Assembly (NCBI GenBank): GCA_028565715.1
Contig: JAOXYC010241900.1
Coordinates: 1 to 10,359, forward strand
Length of the DNA: 10,359 nt
Direction: 5' to 3'
Source of the DNA: Phoronis pallida
Lineage: Eukaryota > Phoronida > Phoronidae
Notes under the pieces: generated by a model
Databases searched by the model: none
What the model was told of the DNA's origin: nothing
Seen by the model: only the letters and a program-made list of their open reading frames with translations
Shown: positions 1 through 9,369 of the stretch, piece after piece
Layout: every line of letters begins with the position of its first letter
Numbering within the stretch: the first letter of the stretch is position 1
Position numbers and translations under genes: made by a program

Positions 1-63
1 TTTGACGTCCTGCCACGGTATTTTGCTATCCGGCCATAGAGTTATGAAGTCCTGCCACGTATT
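1..63. repeat. Two partial copies of a 43-bp direct repeat at the window edge
   Basis: The motif GTCCTGCCACG occurs near positions 7-17 and again near 49-59, inside longer matching context (TTTGACGTCC.. at 1 against TATGAAGTCC.. at 43), giving a period of about 43 bp. The second copy breaks off after about 20 bp, so only one full period and one partial copy are visible. The left end is cut by the window, so a longer array could lie upstream. This could be a minisatellite or the edge of an interspersed element; the sequence does not decide. Confidence 0.5.
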
Positions 64-736
64 GATTCGACCCCTTGGTAATGCCATTGATCTTTATTCA
101 ATTCTTTGCTTATCATGATGATTTTGTCTCTCAAGGCATAAAGGATTCATATTAAAAAAACGTTTCAGACTCCTGTTGGCATTCTTTGGCACGTTTCAAT
201 GGAGAACGGCTGCTTGAAGATGTATGCACAAGGCTCTCAACAACTGTTCAATTGTAGAGTAAACATCTCGATGAGTTAATTAAAACCCTGACCACAATGG
301 TTTAGACACAATGCTGTCTGCTGTTGATGGTAATTTGTCAGTCATCGATTTATTTGAGTGGTTAAAAAATGTCTCCCATTTTTTTCTTGAAAATTGCCAT
401 TTTATTGGATCATTATAGTCTTGAGTTCTTTGTGAACATGAATTGATGCACTGTCCTGTGGGCTTTTTGAGATTTGAAGCTCACATTCTTGCTGGCAAAG
501 AGTCTCTTTCTATGATTCAGTTAGTTGTTGAAATGTTCCTTTCATTGTGGGAGTGAATCCTTTTATTACTCAGGTATTACTTTTTCTTGAAGAGGGTTAC
601 TGTAATTGCATCCTTTATATGTACTGAACTGGATTTTTTACTTATTAACCCCTTGAAATGGTACTTCAAGCATCATGTAACACAGCTTGAAATATGTTTA
701 GGATCATGATCACAAAGTGTGGGAACTCGACTTGCT
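64..736. other. AT-rich non-coding stretch, presumed intron
   Basis: No reading frame with coding character is seen on either strand. There is a 10-bp perfect palindrome, GATCATGATC, at 702-711, which is short enough to be chance. Nothing else stands out. The stretch most likely belongs to the long intron upstream of the ankyrin exons. Confidence 0.5.
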
Positions 737-920
737 ACGTACTTTACACACCCTGGTATAAGCCCATGGGCTTGTAGATTGGGAATGCCAAAAAACTAGG
801 GTGGGCTTACACCTGAGAGACCTTTTACATGCATTAATATACTAGCACAAAATTGAGATTTTATCGAAACAGGGTGGGCTTATGCCCAAGCGTGGGCTTA
901 TATTCGGATGTATACGGTAT
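737..920. mobile_element. MITE-like non-autonomous DNA element
   Basis: The right end reads GGGTGGGCTTAT (873-884), then GCCCAAGCGTGGGCTTATAT, TCGG and TATACGGTAT (911-920). The left part is a degenerate reverse complement of it: TACGTAC near 736, CCCTGGTATAAGCCCA at 751-766, a perfect 14-bp palindrome AAGCCCATGGGCTT at 760-773, and GGGTGGGCTTA at 799-809. The two ends therefore form an imperfect terminal inverted repeat of roughly 35 bp or more with further internal hairpins, around an AT-rich core. No protein is encoded. Short size, paired ends and lack of coding capacity fit a miniature inverted-repeat element. I do not see a clear target-site duplication, and I cannot name the superfamily. 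The exact left boundary is uncertain by some 15 bp. Confidence 0.55.
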
Positions 921-1522
921 ATCTGTTCAGTTTTGAGTCTCTGAGATAGATGCTTAGAAATCATAAGTTTCAAAAGTGTGAGAACCAAATTTCTAGATCT
1001 GCACAATGTTGAATTTCTCGAGATGCCATGGCGGGATTAAACCCACTAAACAGTCTCAGAACTTTTAAGTGACTCCTGTCTCAGTGTCTACAACTTGTAA
1101 ACATTGACTAACTATAGATACACAATGTTTCAATTAATGCAATTAACATACTGTTTAATTATCAACAGTTAACACTTCACCTGGTTTCTGGTTTACAATA
1201 TGCTGGGAGGGGTCTATCTTCATTTGTAAATACTGGCCTAGGAAAATCTGACTTACATAGCATAAAATTTCATCAAATCACCATCTGAAACGAAACAAAG
1301 CTTTGTAATGTTCTCTTAAAAGGCAACTATATTTTTCTAAAATTTCAAATTTTGTAGGAAATAAAAAATTGTTAGGAAAAAATGTAGCTGTGCTTTTTAG
1401 CCCTTTTTTATTCTAAGTGCTTTACAATACTCAACATCATTATCAATATTAATGATTCAAATGATCTTTTGTGAAAATGGGATTAGAGCATTCCTATTCA
1501 ACCATGGATTGTTTTTGGTAGT

Positions 1523-1543
1523 TTTGTTCATCACATGAACAAA
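1523..1543. repeat. Perfect 9-bp inverted repeat with 3-nt loop
   Basis: TTTGTTCAT (1523-1531) and ATGAACAAA (1535-1543) are exact reverse complements around the loop CAC. A transcript could fold into a tight hairpin. There is no T-run or gene end next to it, so no terminator role is implied. Confidence 0.6.
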
Positions 1544-1983
1544 CAAACTCTTGTTTTCTTAGATGTATCATTTAGAGGAAATGTTTCCTATTTCTTTGTT
1601 GTGGTGCAGACAGCATGCAATTCAGGAAACACTCGCTTAAAAATTTAAAATTCTATTTCCTTTGTTTCAAAGATGTTTTGTTCTAGAGCCTGAATGCCTG
1701 GTATTTTTGTTGATATTTTATTAATCATTAAAATAAATTGTCATTAATCATTCAAACTTGGTTAATAAAGAATTACTAAATGCACACATCTTAGTCAGAT
1801 ATGTTGAGTAAAATTTCAACCTGAAGTAGTCCCGATTTTTTTGGAAAATGTTACTTTTTATCTAACAAAATGTCAATTTTCATTTCTGCAGTTAAACCTT
1901 CAATTTCATTCTGCTTTTTGCTTTGGAAGAAAACACTTCCCATAGTTGAACTATTACTGATGTTTTATTCTGTTCAGGACCCC

Positions 1984-2036
1984 ATTGAAAAGCATACACT
2001 GATAGACAGTGGACTTCCACAATGATTCTTTTCAAT
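1984..2036. repeat. Nested inverted repeats
   Basis: ATTGAAAAG (1984-1992) pairs exactly with CTTTTCAAT (2028-2036). Between them GTGGA and TCCAC (2009-2020) form a second small stem around CT. The two stems are nested and could make an interrupted hairpin in RNA. Function is unknown, and in AT-rich DNA a chance origin is quite possible. Confidence 0.45.
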
Positions 2037-3008
2037 AATGAAATGATTGTTCCCAATGTTACATAATTAGCCCCAATACTAAATCACTGTTCATTCAGAA
2101 ATTCAGAAATCTATGAAGTATTTCCACATTACATACATTTACCAAATTATAGATCTCCATTCATGAATTCCGAATAAAGGAAGCCTTCCATATTATGCAA
2201 CCATGACCATCCCTAATCACCAATAACCTGATAAATGCTGTAATCAGTAATTAGGTGTCTAAAGCGATCAATAACTAATTGGGTCATTATTCAGTACATT
2301 CAGAGAAATATGGATTTTAATGTTGGCGTACCTTTGAAGGTGAATTGGATGTTGCTATTTTGAATAACTCGGAAATGTCTTGGGGATATTGCGGATACAA
2401 TTCATTTTGTGTTCGTCAATTGATAAATTCACCGAATGACATTGCACTGAATTTTGTGAGGCAATGAGTTATTGATGAAATTGTAAAAACAAATTTTGTC
2501 TGTCCCAATTTTGTTTGCATTATATAAGGTTTAATGGTATTATCGTTATTGGAAAGTCTGAGTGCAGTTGCTGTCTTTTCAAGAAAATTACACCCTAATG
2601 ATATTTTGGGTCTGATTTGTGCTTTAGGATATTATGACTTGATGAGCACAAAAACTTTCAAAAATGTTATTTTCTGATATATTTTCTCATTCTCAATGAA
2701 CCATGTGGATGAGAATTGTGTTTTTCGTGATGTCTCCCGGACAATTACTACATAGTTTGGACTCAGACCCAACGAGAACAGCATTCAGAAATTTTTAACG
2801 TACTTCAATCAAACTGATCAAGAATAAATGGACAATCGTCCTCAACAAAACATATTTTCTAAGAGTAATCATTTTTGAGCCAAATGTCTGCCTGTGAATA
2901 CAAAAATGAATTTATCTATAATTCTTTATCATTAATTTTAATCAACCAATTACTTGTACCAATGACTTGATTGATATGCACTGGGTTTGAAATTATTCTA
3001 AAAATAAA

Positions 3009-3330
3009 AGCAATTCATATTATCATTGATAAATGTCATTGTCTGGGGATTTTTTGCACTCTATATAAACTCATCTTTACTGAAATTATTGTCTGGATTT
3101 ATGGCACAATGAGCTTCAGTCTTTAAAGAGTTCAGACATGTTTTATCAATTTTTACCTAGATTTTTCTACAGCAATTCATATTTTTATTGATAAAGTCTG
3201 GGAGTTTTTGCACTCTTGTTCAACTCGTATTTTATTGCAACAGATTTATTGTCTGGCCTCGGGCGATACAGTGTAGAGTTCATATCCTATTACTCGGTGT
3301 ATGTTTTATCAGTTTTTACCTAGATTTGTA
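3009..3330. repeat. Tandem duplication of a ~162-bp unit containing inverted ends
   Basis: Unit 1 starts with AGCAATTCATAT at 3009 and unit 2 with the same 12 bases at 3171. Shared landmarks follow in the same order: TTGATAAA, GTCTGGG, TTTTTGCACTCT, TTATTGTCTGG, and TTTTATCA.TTTTTACCTAG (3141-3160 and 3304-3323). The offset is 162-163 bp, with several small indels inside, so the duplication is old. Within unit 1, ATTGATAAATGTC..GTCTG near 3025-3045 is matched in inverted orientation by CAGACATGTTTTATCAAT near 3133-3150, so each unit may be a small foldback element. No ORF is present. Confidence 0.7.
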
Positions 3331-4151
3331 TTTTTGCCAACAATAATATTGGGCATTGTTATCTTTAGAAAATACAACTTCTAGGGTCAATGCAGAGTGA
3401 TACAGTCCGTGTTGGAAATAGACTGCCTTTTCCAAAACTTTTCAGTTTGAAATTGAATAAAATCATCTTTAGTATGATTTTTGCCTTATGTGGTATTTGT
3501 TTGAAATGTTTTCTACTTTTTAAGTGTTCAAAACCACACATTTTGTAATAGATGAATTGTGAGATGAATCATTTATCTAAAACAATTTTTCCAATTTTAA
3601 AAGCAAAAAAATGTTCTAAGCCATTCACAAACCAACAGAAACTTTGCAAATTCCCCTCTTCACTGTCAATTTTGCATCAAATTGTACACATTTGTTCTCT
3701 TAAAAGGATTACCTCAAACTTCCTCTGAAATGTTTGACAACTTGATCACCCTGAATTGGCCTGTTGTATTGTGTAAAGATTGGCAATAGATTTAGGTAAG
3801 CCATTGACTGATCAAAACGATCTTGCAACATCTCAAGATTTCTGATTGCATCCAAAATCCAAAACCCATTTTCGTTGGTTTCTGAAGTAGGATTTCTCAA
3901 AATTTACCTAGCACTCAAAAATGAATTTTCAAATGCGTTATTATAGAAAAATGTGTTCATTTTCTTTTCGTTTCTCAAGTAGGTCTTATCAAAGCTCTTC
4001 AGATTCACAATTGCTAAAACCTCATTGTATTCAAATTCTTAATCTTTTTGATCAAGGATATTCCAAATTCACAGCTTCACCCTTGAAAATCACAATTGTC
4101 TATTGTGTTGACTGAGATTTCTTAAGGTTTCTACAAGTTTGCATATTTGGT

Positions 4152-4182
4152 ATTCCAACCGATAAGTTGTGTGGGTTGGAAT
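4152..4182. repeat. Perfect 9-bp inverted repeat with 13-nt loop
   Basis: ATTCCAACC (4152-4160) and GGTTGGAAT (4174-4182) are exact reverse complements separated by 13 bases. The arms are relatively G+C-rich for this region, so the hairpin would be fairly stable. No flanking gene or T-run suggests a role. Confidence 0.6.
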
Positions 4183-4413
4183 TTGTAAATCAAATATTGC
4201 TCCGATTAATTCGTTTTGATTGCCCTGTTTGTCTTGAAGTATATATGAATACATGAGCGTGATTACAAGATGTTGGGATTGATTGATGGTAAAAATAGAA
4301 TTACGAGCTGAGGAAATCAAATCTTAGAGCTATCAGGATGTCCCGGATTTCCAATACTAATGTACTTTATTCATAACTGTCAGTTAGAATGATTCATTGT
4401 CTTGAATAGATGT

Positions 4414-4431
4414 GGGGGAGAGGGGGGGGGG
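4414..4431. repeat. G-rich homopurine tract
   Basis: The + strand has five Gs (4414-4418), then AGA, then ten Gs (4422-4431). It is an isolated G-run in otherwise AT-rich DNA. It lacks four well-separated runs of three Gs, so a classic three-tetrad G-quadruplex is not predicted, though a two-tetrad or slipped form is possible. It may also be a sequencing or assembly length-error site. Confidence 0.6.
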
Positions 4432-4460
4432 TCCTTTGGATAATGCACTGACATGGTGAT

Positions 4461-4675
4461 GAAGCCTAGGGTATAGAAATGTAGGTGGGTTAACTTTTAC
4501 ATGTAAGGTGATATTCAAAGTATCCTTCTTGTGAAATTCTTACAAAAATTAGAAATTGATGGCCCAATCTATTTTGATTGTTTATCTCTCCAATTACGGT
4601 AGGAAGTGCAACACTGATGATAACATTTCAAAGTATCTAGAGGTGGGCATAAGCCTAGGCAACACAATACGTGGT
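4461..4675. mobile_element. Possible decayed relative of the 737-920 element
   Basis: Landmarks similar to the element at 737-920 recur in the same order. GAAGCCTAGGG (4461) parallels AAGCCCATGGGC, and TAGGTGGGTTAACTTTTACATG near 4482-4503 parallels TAGGGTGGGCTTAC..CCTTTTACATG. GAGGTGGGCATAAGCCTAGGC near 4640-4660 parallels AGGGTGGGCTTATGCCCAAGC. The core is different in length and sequence. This could be an old copy, a sister family, or coincidence among short G-rich words, so I rate it low. Confidence 0.3.
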
Positions 4676-6758
4676 CTACAATGAAAAAGGTGTTACGTTT
4701 ACTACTCTGTTTTTGTCTCTGATTTGCTGAGTTGCACTGAATGATTGTCATACCCAATCCCTAATTATTGACTATTGACTTATTGGGGGTCAACGGGTAT
4801 CAATCAAATAGTTTTTAGATTTTCACACACATCGTTTACTGTTCCTAATGTTGCATTCGAGTTCAACGAGTGCATTTCTTAGATCTCTATAAATTTAACG
4901 CCTTTATGCTGTGCATGATTGGTCTGGTCCTGACGTATTGGTCAGCGATGTTGTGAGGTCAATTGGTGCAAATTGGACATCAAAGCTTTCATTCTCTAAT
5001 GGAAGAAGGCTCAGTATTTCAATTCGCAATAAATTTGTACTTCACAGACTATTGATTAGGTTACAAAATGAACATGTTTTATGCTATGATAAATTTCTGC
5101 ATGTTATGCATTCATTACTATTATCGATCACCTTAAGAGTACATTTAAGGTCTCCCAGACACAAATTTATGAGTAATTCTTATCCTCCAGGCATCAGATG
5201 CCATTAAATAAGGACTCATAGTCAAACTGTGGACCTTCTCTTGTTTCTGGCCTGGCCTAAAAAAACCCTGCTCGCATTGGTTTTTCACAATTGAATTTCT
5301 GTGTACATTTATTGCTTGTAATTTTCATTGATTTGCACTTACAAAAAGCTATTTTCAGACCATAATAGTAATGGTCAGAGTCCCTGGGGAAAAATAGTTT
5401 TTTGTCTGTGGTTTTAGAAGCTTGTTTTGTTATTATTAATAAAGTACAAAACGCTGTACCCGGCTCATCGATTACACCTGTAGACTGAGTGCATGGTGAG
5501 CTGGAATATGTAAACAGTTTTTTTGTTGACTTTTATTTGATGTCGTGCATACAACAATATTTTGCGAATATGTATGTTTTTTAAGTTCTTTTGTCAGAGC
5601 AGTTTTATTGCATCTCAGTGCAAAGAGATTATACAGAGGTAGAAGGTCATTTGACAGTGTGTTTTATGTTGACTTATATTTAATGTTTAATCTCCCATTA
5701 CAATAAGGTTCAAAGCAATTATTGAGGCATATTAAAGGTCATAAAACTGTTTTTGTTGACATCATTTACAATCTACTATGCAAACTGGTTTACGATTTTG
5801 GAACACTATCAAAAATTTTCCAAATTTTAAGTGCAAAAATACATGTCATGAGCCAACTGGAGCATATTTTTTTTTTTATTAATCTTCAATGGGAATTATT
5901 ATTTTGTTTGGACTATTGTCAACACCTTTTCTTTACCCCACATAAGTGCAGATTGTTAGAGTCAGCTAGGTCATGTGACCATCATATGTTTTTGTTGACA
6001 GAGATAATTAGCTGAGGGACTTCAGTGAAATTGACAATAGTGAAATACGTAGACAATACACTCGCTGACATTGGCAGAATAGAATATGATAGCTCAATTT
6101 TCTCATTTTGAAAGATTTTGGGTAAAAGGCGAAAAACACAAAAGTGAATTTGTACTGACTGTAAATCCATTGGTTTTTTATCCAATCTTTCCTACCCCAG
6201 CTTAATGTTTACACTGAAAACAATTTTGGGGAACATTGAAAAAGAGACATGCATAAATGCCAATTTGTGAAGGAAAGGATACATGGATTCTATTTTTAGA
6301 ATAAAAAACTGTTTTATGACAAGTTATGTTAATGTTATACGTACTTAATCACCCTACTCGTTAATTACCTTAGTGAGAACTTCAAAACTAATCTAGGAAG
6401 TACAGTATTATTCAGTTCACTTTGAAATTTAGCTTTCAGTTGATTGAAAATTTCATGCATTTTAAGTCCTTTACCTGCAGTTAAAAACAGATTGAGTACA
6501 TTGTGTGTTTACAATAGACTTGTTGGATTGAGTAATAATTATAAGGCTCAAGGTTAACGAAACGAAATAAGCACCCCTTTTGACACAACAAATTGGTGAA
6601 AGGGCGCGGTTCTTTGTGGGGGACATAGGTAAAGGTGAATGAATTTTATGTATCCTGGAAATTTATTCATTTATTAACCAGCATTTAGCATGTGAAGCAT
6701 AATATCTATGTCATTCAGTGAGTTTGTGATTTTCACATTTTTTCCTCTCCTGTTATTG
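4676..6758. other. AT-rich non-coding stretch with a recurring motif
   Basis: Open frames of 97-98 codons exist at 4911-5207 and 5722-6015, but their translations show no domain and are biased towards residues coded by AT-rich codons. I do not regard them as genes. A motif pair recurs at 5513-6004 and is listed separately. A short inverted pair CCCTTT/AAAGGG lies at 6575-6604. It is presumed intronic. Confidence 0.45.
5513..6004 (+). repeat. Dispersed AGGTCAT...TTGTTGAC motif, three to four occurrences
   Basis: AGGTCAT is followed 19-26 bases later by GTTGAC at 5644/5668, 5736/5755 and 5968/5994. A fourth GTTGAC at 5525, in AACAGTTTTTTTGTTGAC, lacks the AGGTCAT partner. GTTGAC is preceded by a T-rich run in each case. 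Spacing between copies is irregular (about 90-240 bp), so this is not a simple tandem array. It may be remnants of a diverged repeat or chance. Confidence 0.35.
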
Positions 6759-7100
6759 TAGTTCAGGCTTTCGTTCACCTTTGTTAAATGTATAAGCAAC
6801 AAAATCTCAGTCCACACAAATGTGAAATACAAATTAGATTCACCCATAATATGAGTTAACTGAGACTTTTTAATTTCACAGCTTTGTATTTTCCCCATTC
6901 TTGTTTAGACTCACTCAGGTAGATTATAGTTGCAGATTTTCCCTCACCTGTATGTAAAATCTATAAATCTTCATGAATAAATGATCAGCCCACTGTCTAA
7001 TGTGGAATACACATTAAATTCAGATGCAATATGATTTAACACTTGCCAATTTCTCACACCTGATGTGTGTTCTGTTATTGACATCAATCATTAGGCCATG
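6759..7100. repeat. Diverged tandem duplication, ~168-180 bp period
   Basis: TAGTTCAGG (6759) parallels TAGTTGCAG (6927). TCAGTCCAC (6807-6815) parallels TCAGCCCAC near 6985. TGTGAAATAC (6821) parallels TGTGGAATAC (7001), and ATAATATGAGTTAAC parallels GCAATATGATTTAAC (ending at 6860 and 7040). The offset is exactly 180 in the second half and about 168 at the start, so indels have accumulated. A third, weaker unit may start near 6688 (CATGTGAAGCATAATAT). No coding capacity is visible. The right limit is approximate. Confidence 0.55.
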
Positions 7101-8239
7101 ATGAGGCATTGCTGTTTTCCATTAACAAATTTTTCGAACCTATTATTGTTTGAAATTTTTTTTCTGTTTGGAGGATGCAAATTCACAAAGCTATGATTGA
7201 ATTATAAGAAGTATATGAAGTATGTAATCATGGGTTTATCCCCCCACTTCAATAATTGTCCATCCCAAATAGAATTCCACATTTTTTATAAACAGCTTGA
7301 AGATTGAGTTAGATTTTTAATAAAACTTTGTAAAATCAATATGTTTATTTGTACGAGTAAGTTCTTAGAAAAAATTTTGATCACATTTCATTGTGCAAAC
7401 CTTGTTGTTTGTTTAAAAACACTCCTTAGTTTTAGACAACACTCCTAGTTTAGTGCCTCATTGCCATCTTGCTGAGAAAAGCTCATTAAAACCCTGGGAT
7501 TTGCAAGCGAAAACTAATCATCACTCAATAATTTGATTTTAATGTATATAGAAAAAAATGAGGTTCTTTTAGTGCATTGTTGATCCCTGCTAGTCATGTA
7601 AAATTCTATATTTGTTTTGCCCTATTATTTATAGTAACACTCTTTGCTGGTGTAATTACCTTTTAGAAACCAATTGAATGTTTTGAAAAGCCATTGAACG
7701 TTTTTTAGTGCATTGAGTTATTTAGCAATTGAATTTTAATCTGTTGTGGATGAAGTACCCAGTAGTACTTTGTGATACCATTTTGTTGATCCTAGAGTTA
7801 AATGAGTGCAAATGGGTATCAGTCAACAAATGAATAAAAAGTCAATATTTTTAAAAAGAAAAAAGGTACCAAGCTCCCGAGAATCAACATATGACTAAGG
7901 ATTTTTCGCTGTCCGGATTTTTTTTAAAGCAAATCATACTAATTTAAAAAAAAACATCTCAATGATCTTGTTTTGGAATCACCATTATCAGTTTTAACCT
8001 AGCCTCACTTGAATATAAATTGGAAGTTGAGGGCAGGGGGCAAACTTGAAAGCCCTTCCTATGTATTCAGTCAGTGAAATCCCTCAATTTAATGGTCAAA
8101 TGTATTGCCCAATAAATGTTTTATTTCGCCACTTCTGTTGACCTTACAAACATTTGTTATTCCACTGAACAAATCAACATATCATTCAAGTGTTGTTTGT
8201 TTCTAAGTGGGGGTAAACATTTACTTTCTGCCTAGCTGG
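7101..8239. other. AT-rich non-coding stretch
   Basis: No supported gene or RNA. Small patterns only: ACACTCCTTAG and ACACTCCTAG repeated near 7420-7450, TTTTAGTGCATTG repeated near 7568 and 7698, and a 6-bp inverted pair AAGTAC/GTACTT at 7753-7770. These are typical of drifting intronic DNA. Confidence 0.45.
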
Positions 8240-8353
8240 TTTGATTGTTTTGGGCTGTGTTTAAATTTCTGAATGGAACCACTGATATTGTTGATGTTTG
8301 ATTATTTTGGGCTAAGTTTAGATTTCTGAATGGAAACATGGATACTGTTGAAT
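8240..8353. repeat. Two-copy 57-bp tandem repeat
   Basis: Unit 1 (8240-8296) and unit 2 (8297-8353) align without gaps at an offset of exactly 57. Both share TTTGATT, TTTTGGGCT, ATTTCTGAATGGAA, and GATA.TGTTGA. By eye about 47 of 57 positions match. The period is a multiple of three, but both copies contain in-frame stops in the surrounding frames and no exon is indicated, so I read it as a local non-coding duplication. Confidence 0.7.
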
Positions 8354-9369
8354 TTCGTGAACGCCCAAGGGTTAGATTAGAGCTGACAATTGTTGGTGCT
8401 AATCAGCTATTGTTTGGTTGTTTCACAGCGTTTGATTCTTTTATTTTCATCTCACTTCAAACATGGGTTGTTGAACCTCGCACAGTTTTTGGCGTTACTC
8501 CATAAGTCTGCGTTTTTATCTGGCAGACATTTGTTTTGTGTATTTTTGATAGTCCATTGCTTTCGCAGTGAAACATAAACAGTCGATTTGTGCTTTTATT
8601 TCAGGTTTTGTCTGCATTCCATTCAATTTCTTTTAAGTGTTTTGAGGTGTTCAGTGGCCATTAATGTGTATTAGAAAACTGTCAATAAAGTGCAACTTCA
8701 AAGGGGAAATTAACCCTGATTTCAAAACACCTGAAGTAAATTTACTAACTGTGTTATTCACTGTCTGTGATGTTGATTCAATCAGTGTTAATGTGTTAAT
8801 CTTTGATAATCATCTTTTCTTTGATCTGAAATCTTAGGGTTGTCTCCCTTTCCTCATGCAGCACAGTTCTCTCCCCTGATGGGTTTTCAGCCATTGAAGG
8901 CACAAATAGAGTAATTTCCACAATTTTATGACAATTATTTGGTGACCTCCAACAGTTTCCAATTGTGCTATCTGTGTGATAATGGTCATCTTAAAGATCC
9001 ATTGATCGAGTTTGAAGTAAATGTACTTTAAAATGACTTGAAACCCATTCCAGTGTAATAATTGTGGAAGATGTCTCCAAAACTGTGTTAAAGGCCCCAT
9101 TATAGTAAAGCTATCAAAGGCACTGGTGTGAATAAACCATTATATCATTTCAATGAATGTTAATATTATCAATTTGGATTGTGATTAGATTTTCTCATCA
9201 ATTTTTTTTCCAAATGGATAAGTGTTCATTATTTAGTTGAACATTAAAGGCGAACATTTAAAGGTTCTTTGTAAAAAAGCAAGATTGAATTAAAAAAAAC
9301 TTATTAAAGATCCCATTAACATGAGTTAAGATTAAGGTTTGCATTTTATAAATTTTCTAAACTTGTCAG
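8354..9369. other. AT-rich non-coding stretch, 3' part of the presumed intron
   Basis: Nothing coding is recognised. The open frames at 8390-8578 (+) and 8834-9100 (-) have no domain. There is an 8-bp tandem GTGTTAAT at 8785-8800. The section 8838-9110 is a little richer in G+C and could be an interspersed repeat, but I find no terminal repeats to delimit it. Confidence 0.45.

Larger units (their letters stand above)
921..3008. other. AT-rich non-coding stretch with two short inverted repeats
   Basis: No coding exon is supported in these 2.1 kb: stop codons are frequent in all frames, and no stretch reads like ankyrin or another known domain. Local structures are a 9-bp hairpin at 1523-1543, a nested pair of inverted repeats at 1984-2036, and an 8-bp tandem duplication ATTCAGAA at 2093-2108. 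It is presumed intronic sequence. Confidence 0.5.
3331..4460. other. AT-rich non-coding stretch
   Basis: Short open frames occur here on both strands (about 63-76 codons), but their translations have no recognisable domain, and I see no convincing splice-site pairing. Apart from the hairpin at 4152-4182 and the G-rich tract at 4414-4431, nothing is recognised. It is presumed intronic. Confidence 0.45.

Noticed and set aside
63-74. GATTCGACCCC, resembling a tRNA T-arm
   Set aside because: No matching acceptor stem, D-arm or anticodon arm upstream.
702-711. Palindrome GATCATGATC
   Set aside because: Ten bases, isolated, and built from common words. No second copy or context.
2513-2530. TTTGCAT followed by TATATAAGG, resembling an octamer plus TATA box
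   Set aside because: No transcript-like sequence follows, and TATA-like words are common in AT-rich DNA.
3059-3070. CTATATAAAC, TATA-box-like
   Set aside because: It lies inside the 162-bp duplication, and the second unit does not keep it. No gene follows.
4911-5207. 98-codon + strand frame
   Set aside because: No recognisable domain, mixed composition without pattern, no promoter or splice context. Consistent with a chance opening.
5436-5446. AATAAA-type polyadenylation signals (also at several other places)
   Set aside because: Expected often by chance in this composition, and no gene end lies before them.
5722-6015. 97-codon + strand frame
   Set aside because: It contains a T-run translated as Phe and is AT-codon driven. 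It overlaps the repeated non-coding motif.
8834-9100. 88-codon minus-strand frame
   Set aside because: Trp/Leu/Gln-rich but without any family resemblance. The region may be an old repeat; no evidence of a gene.
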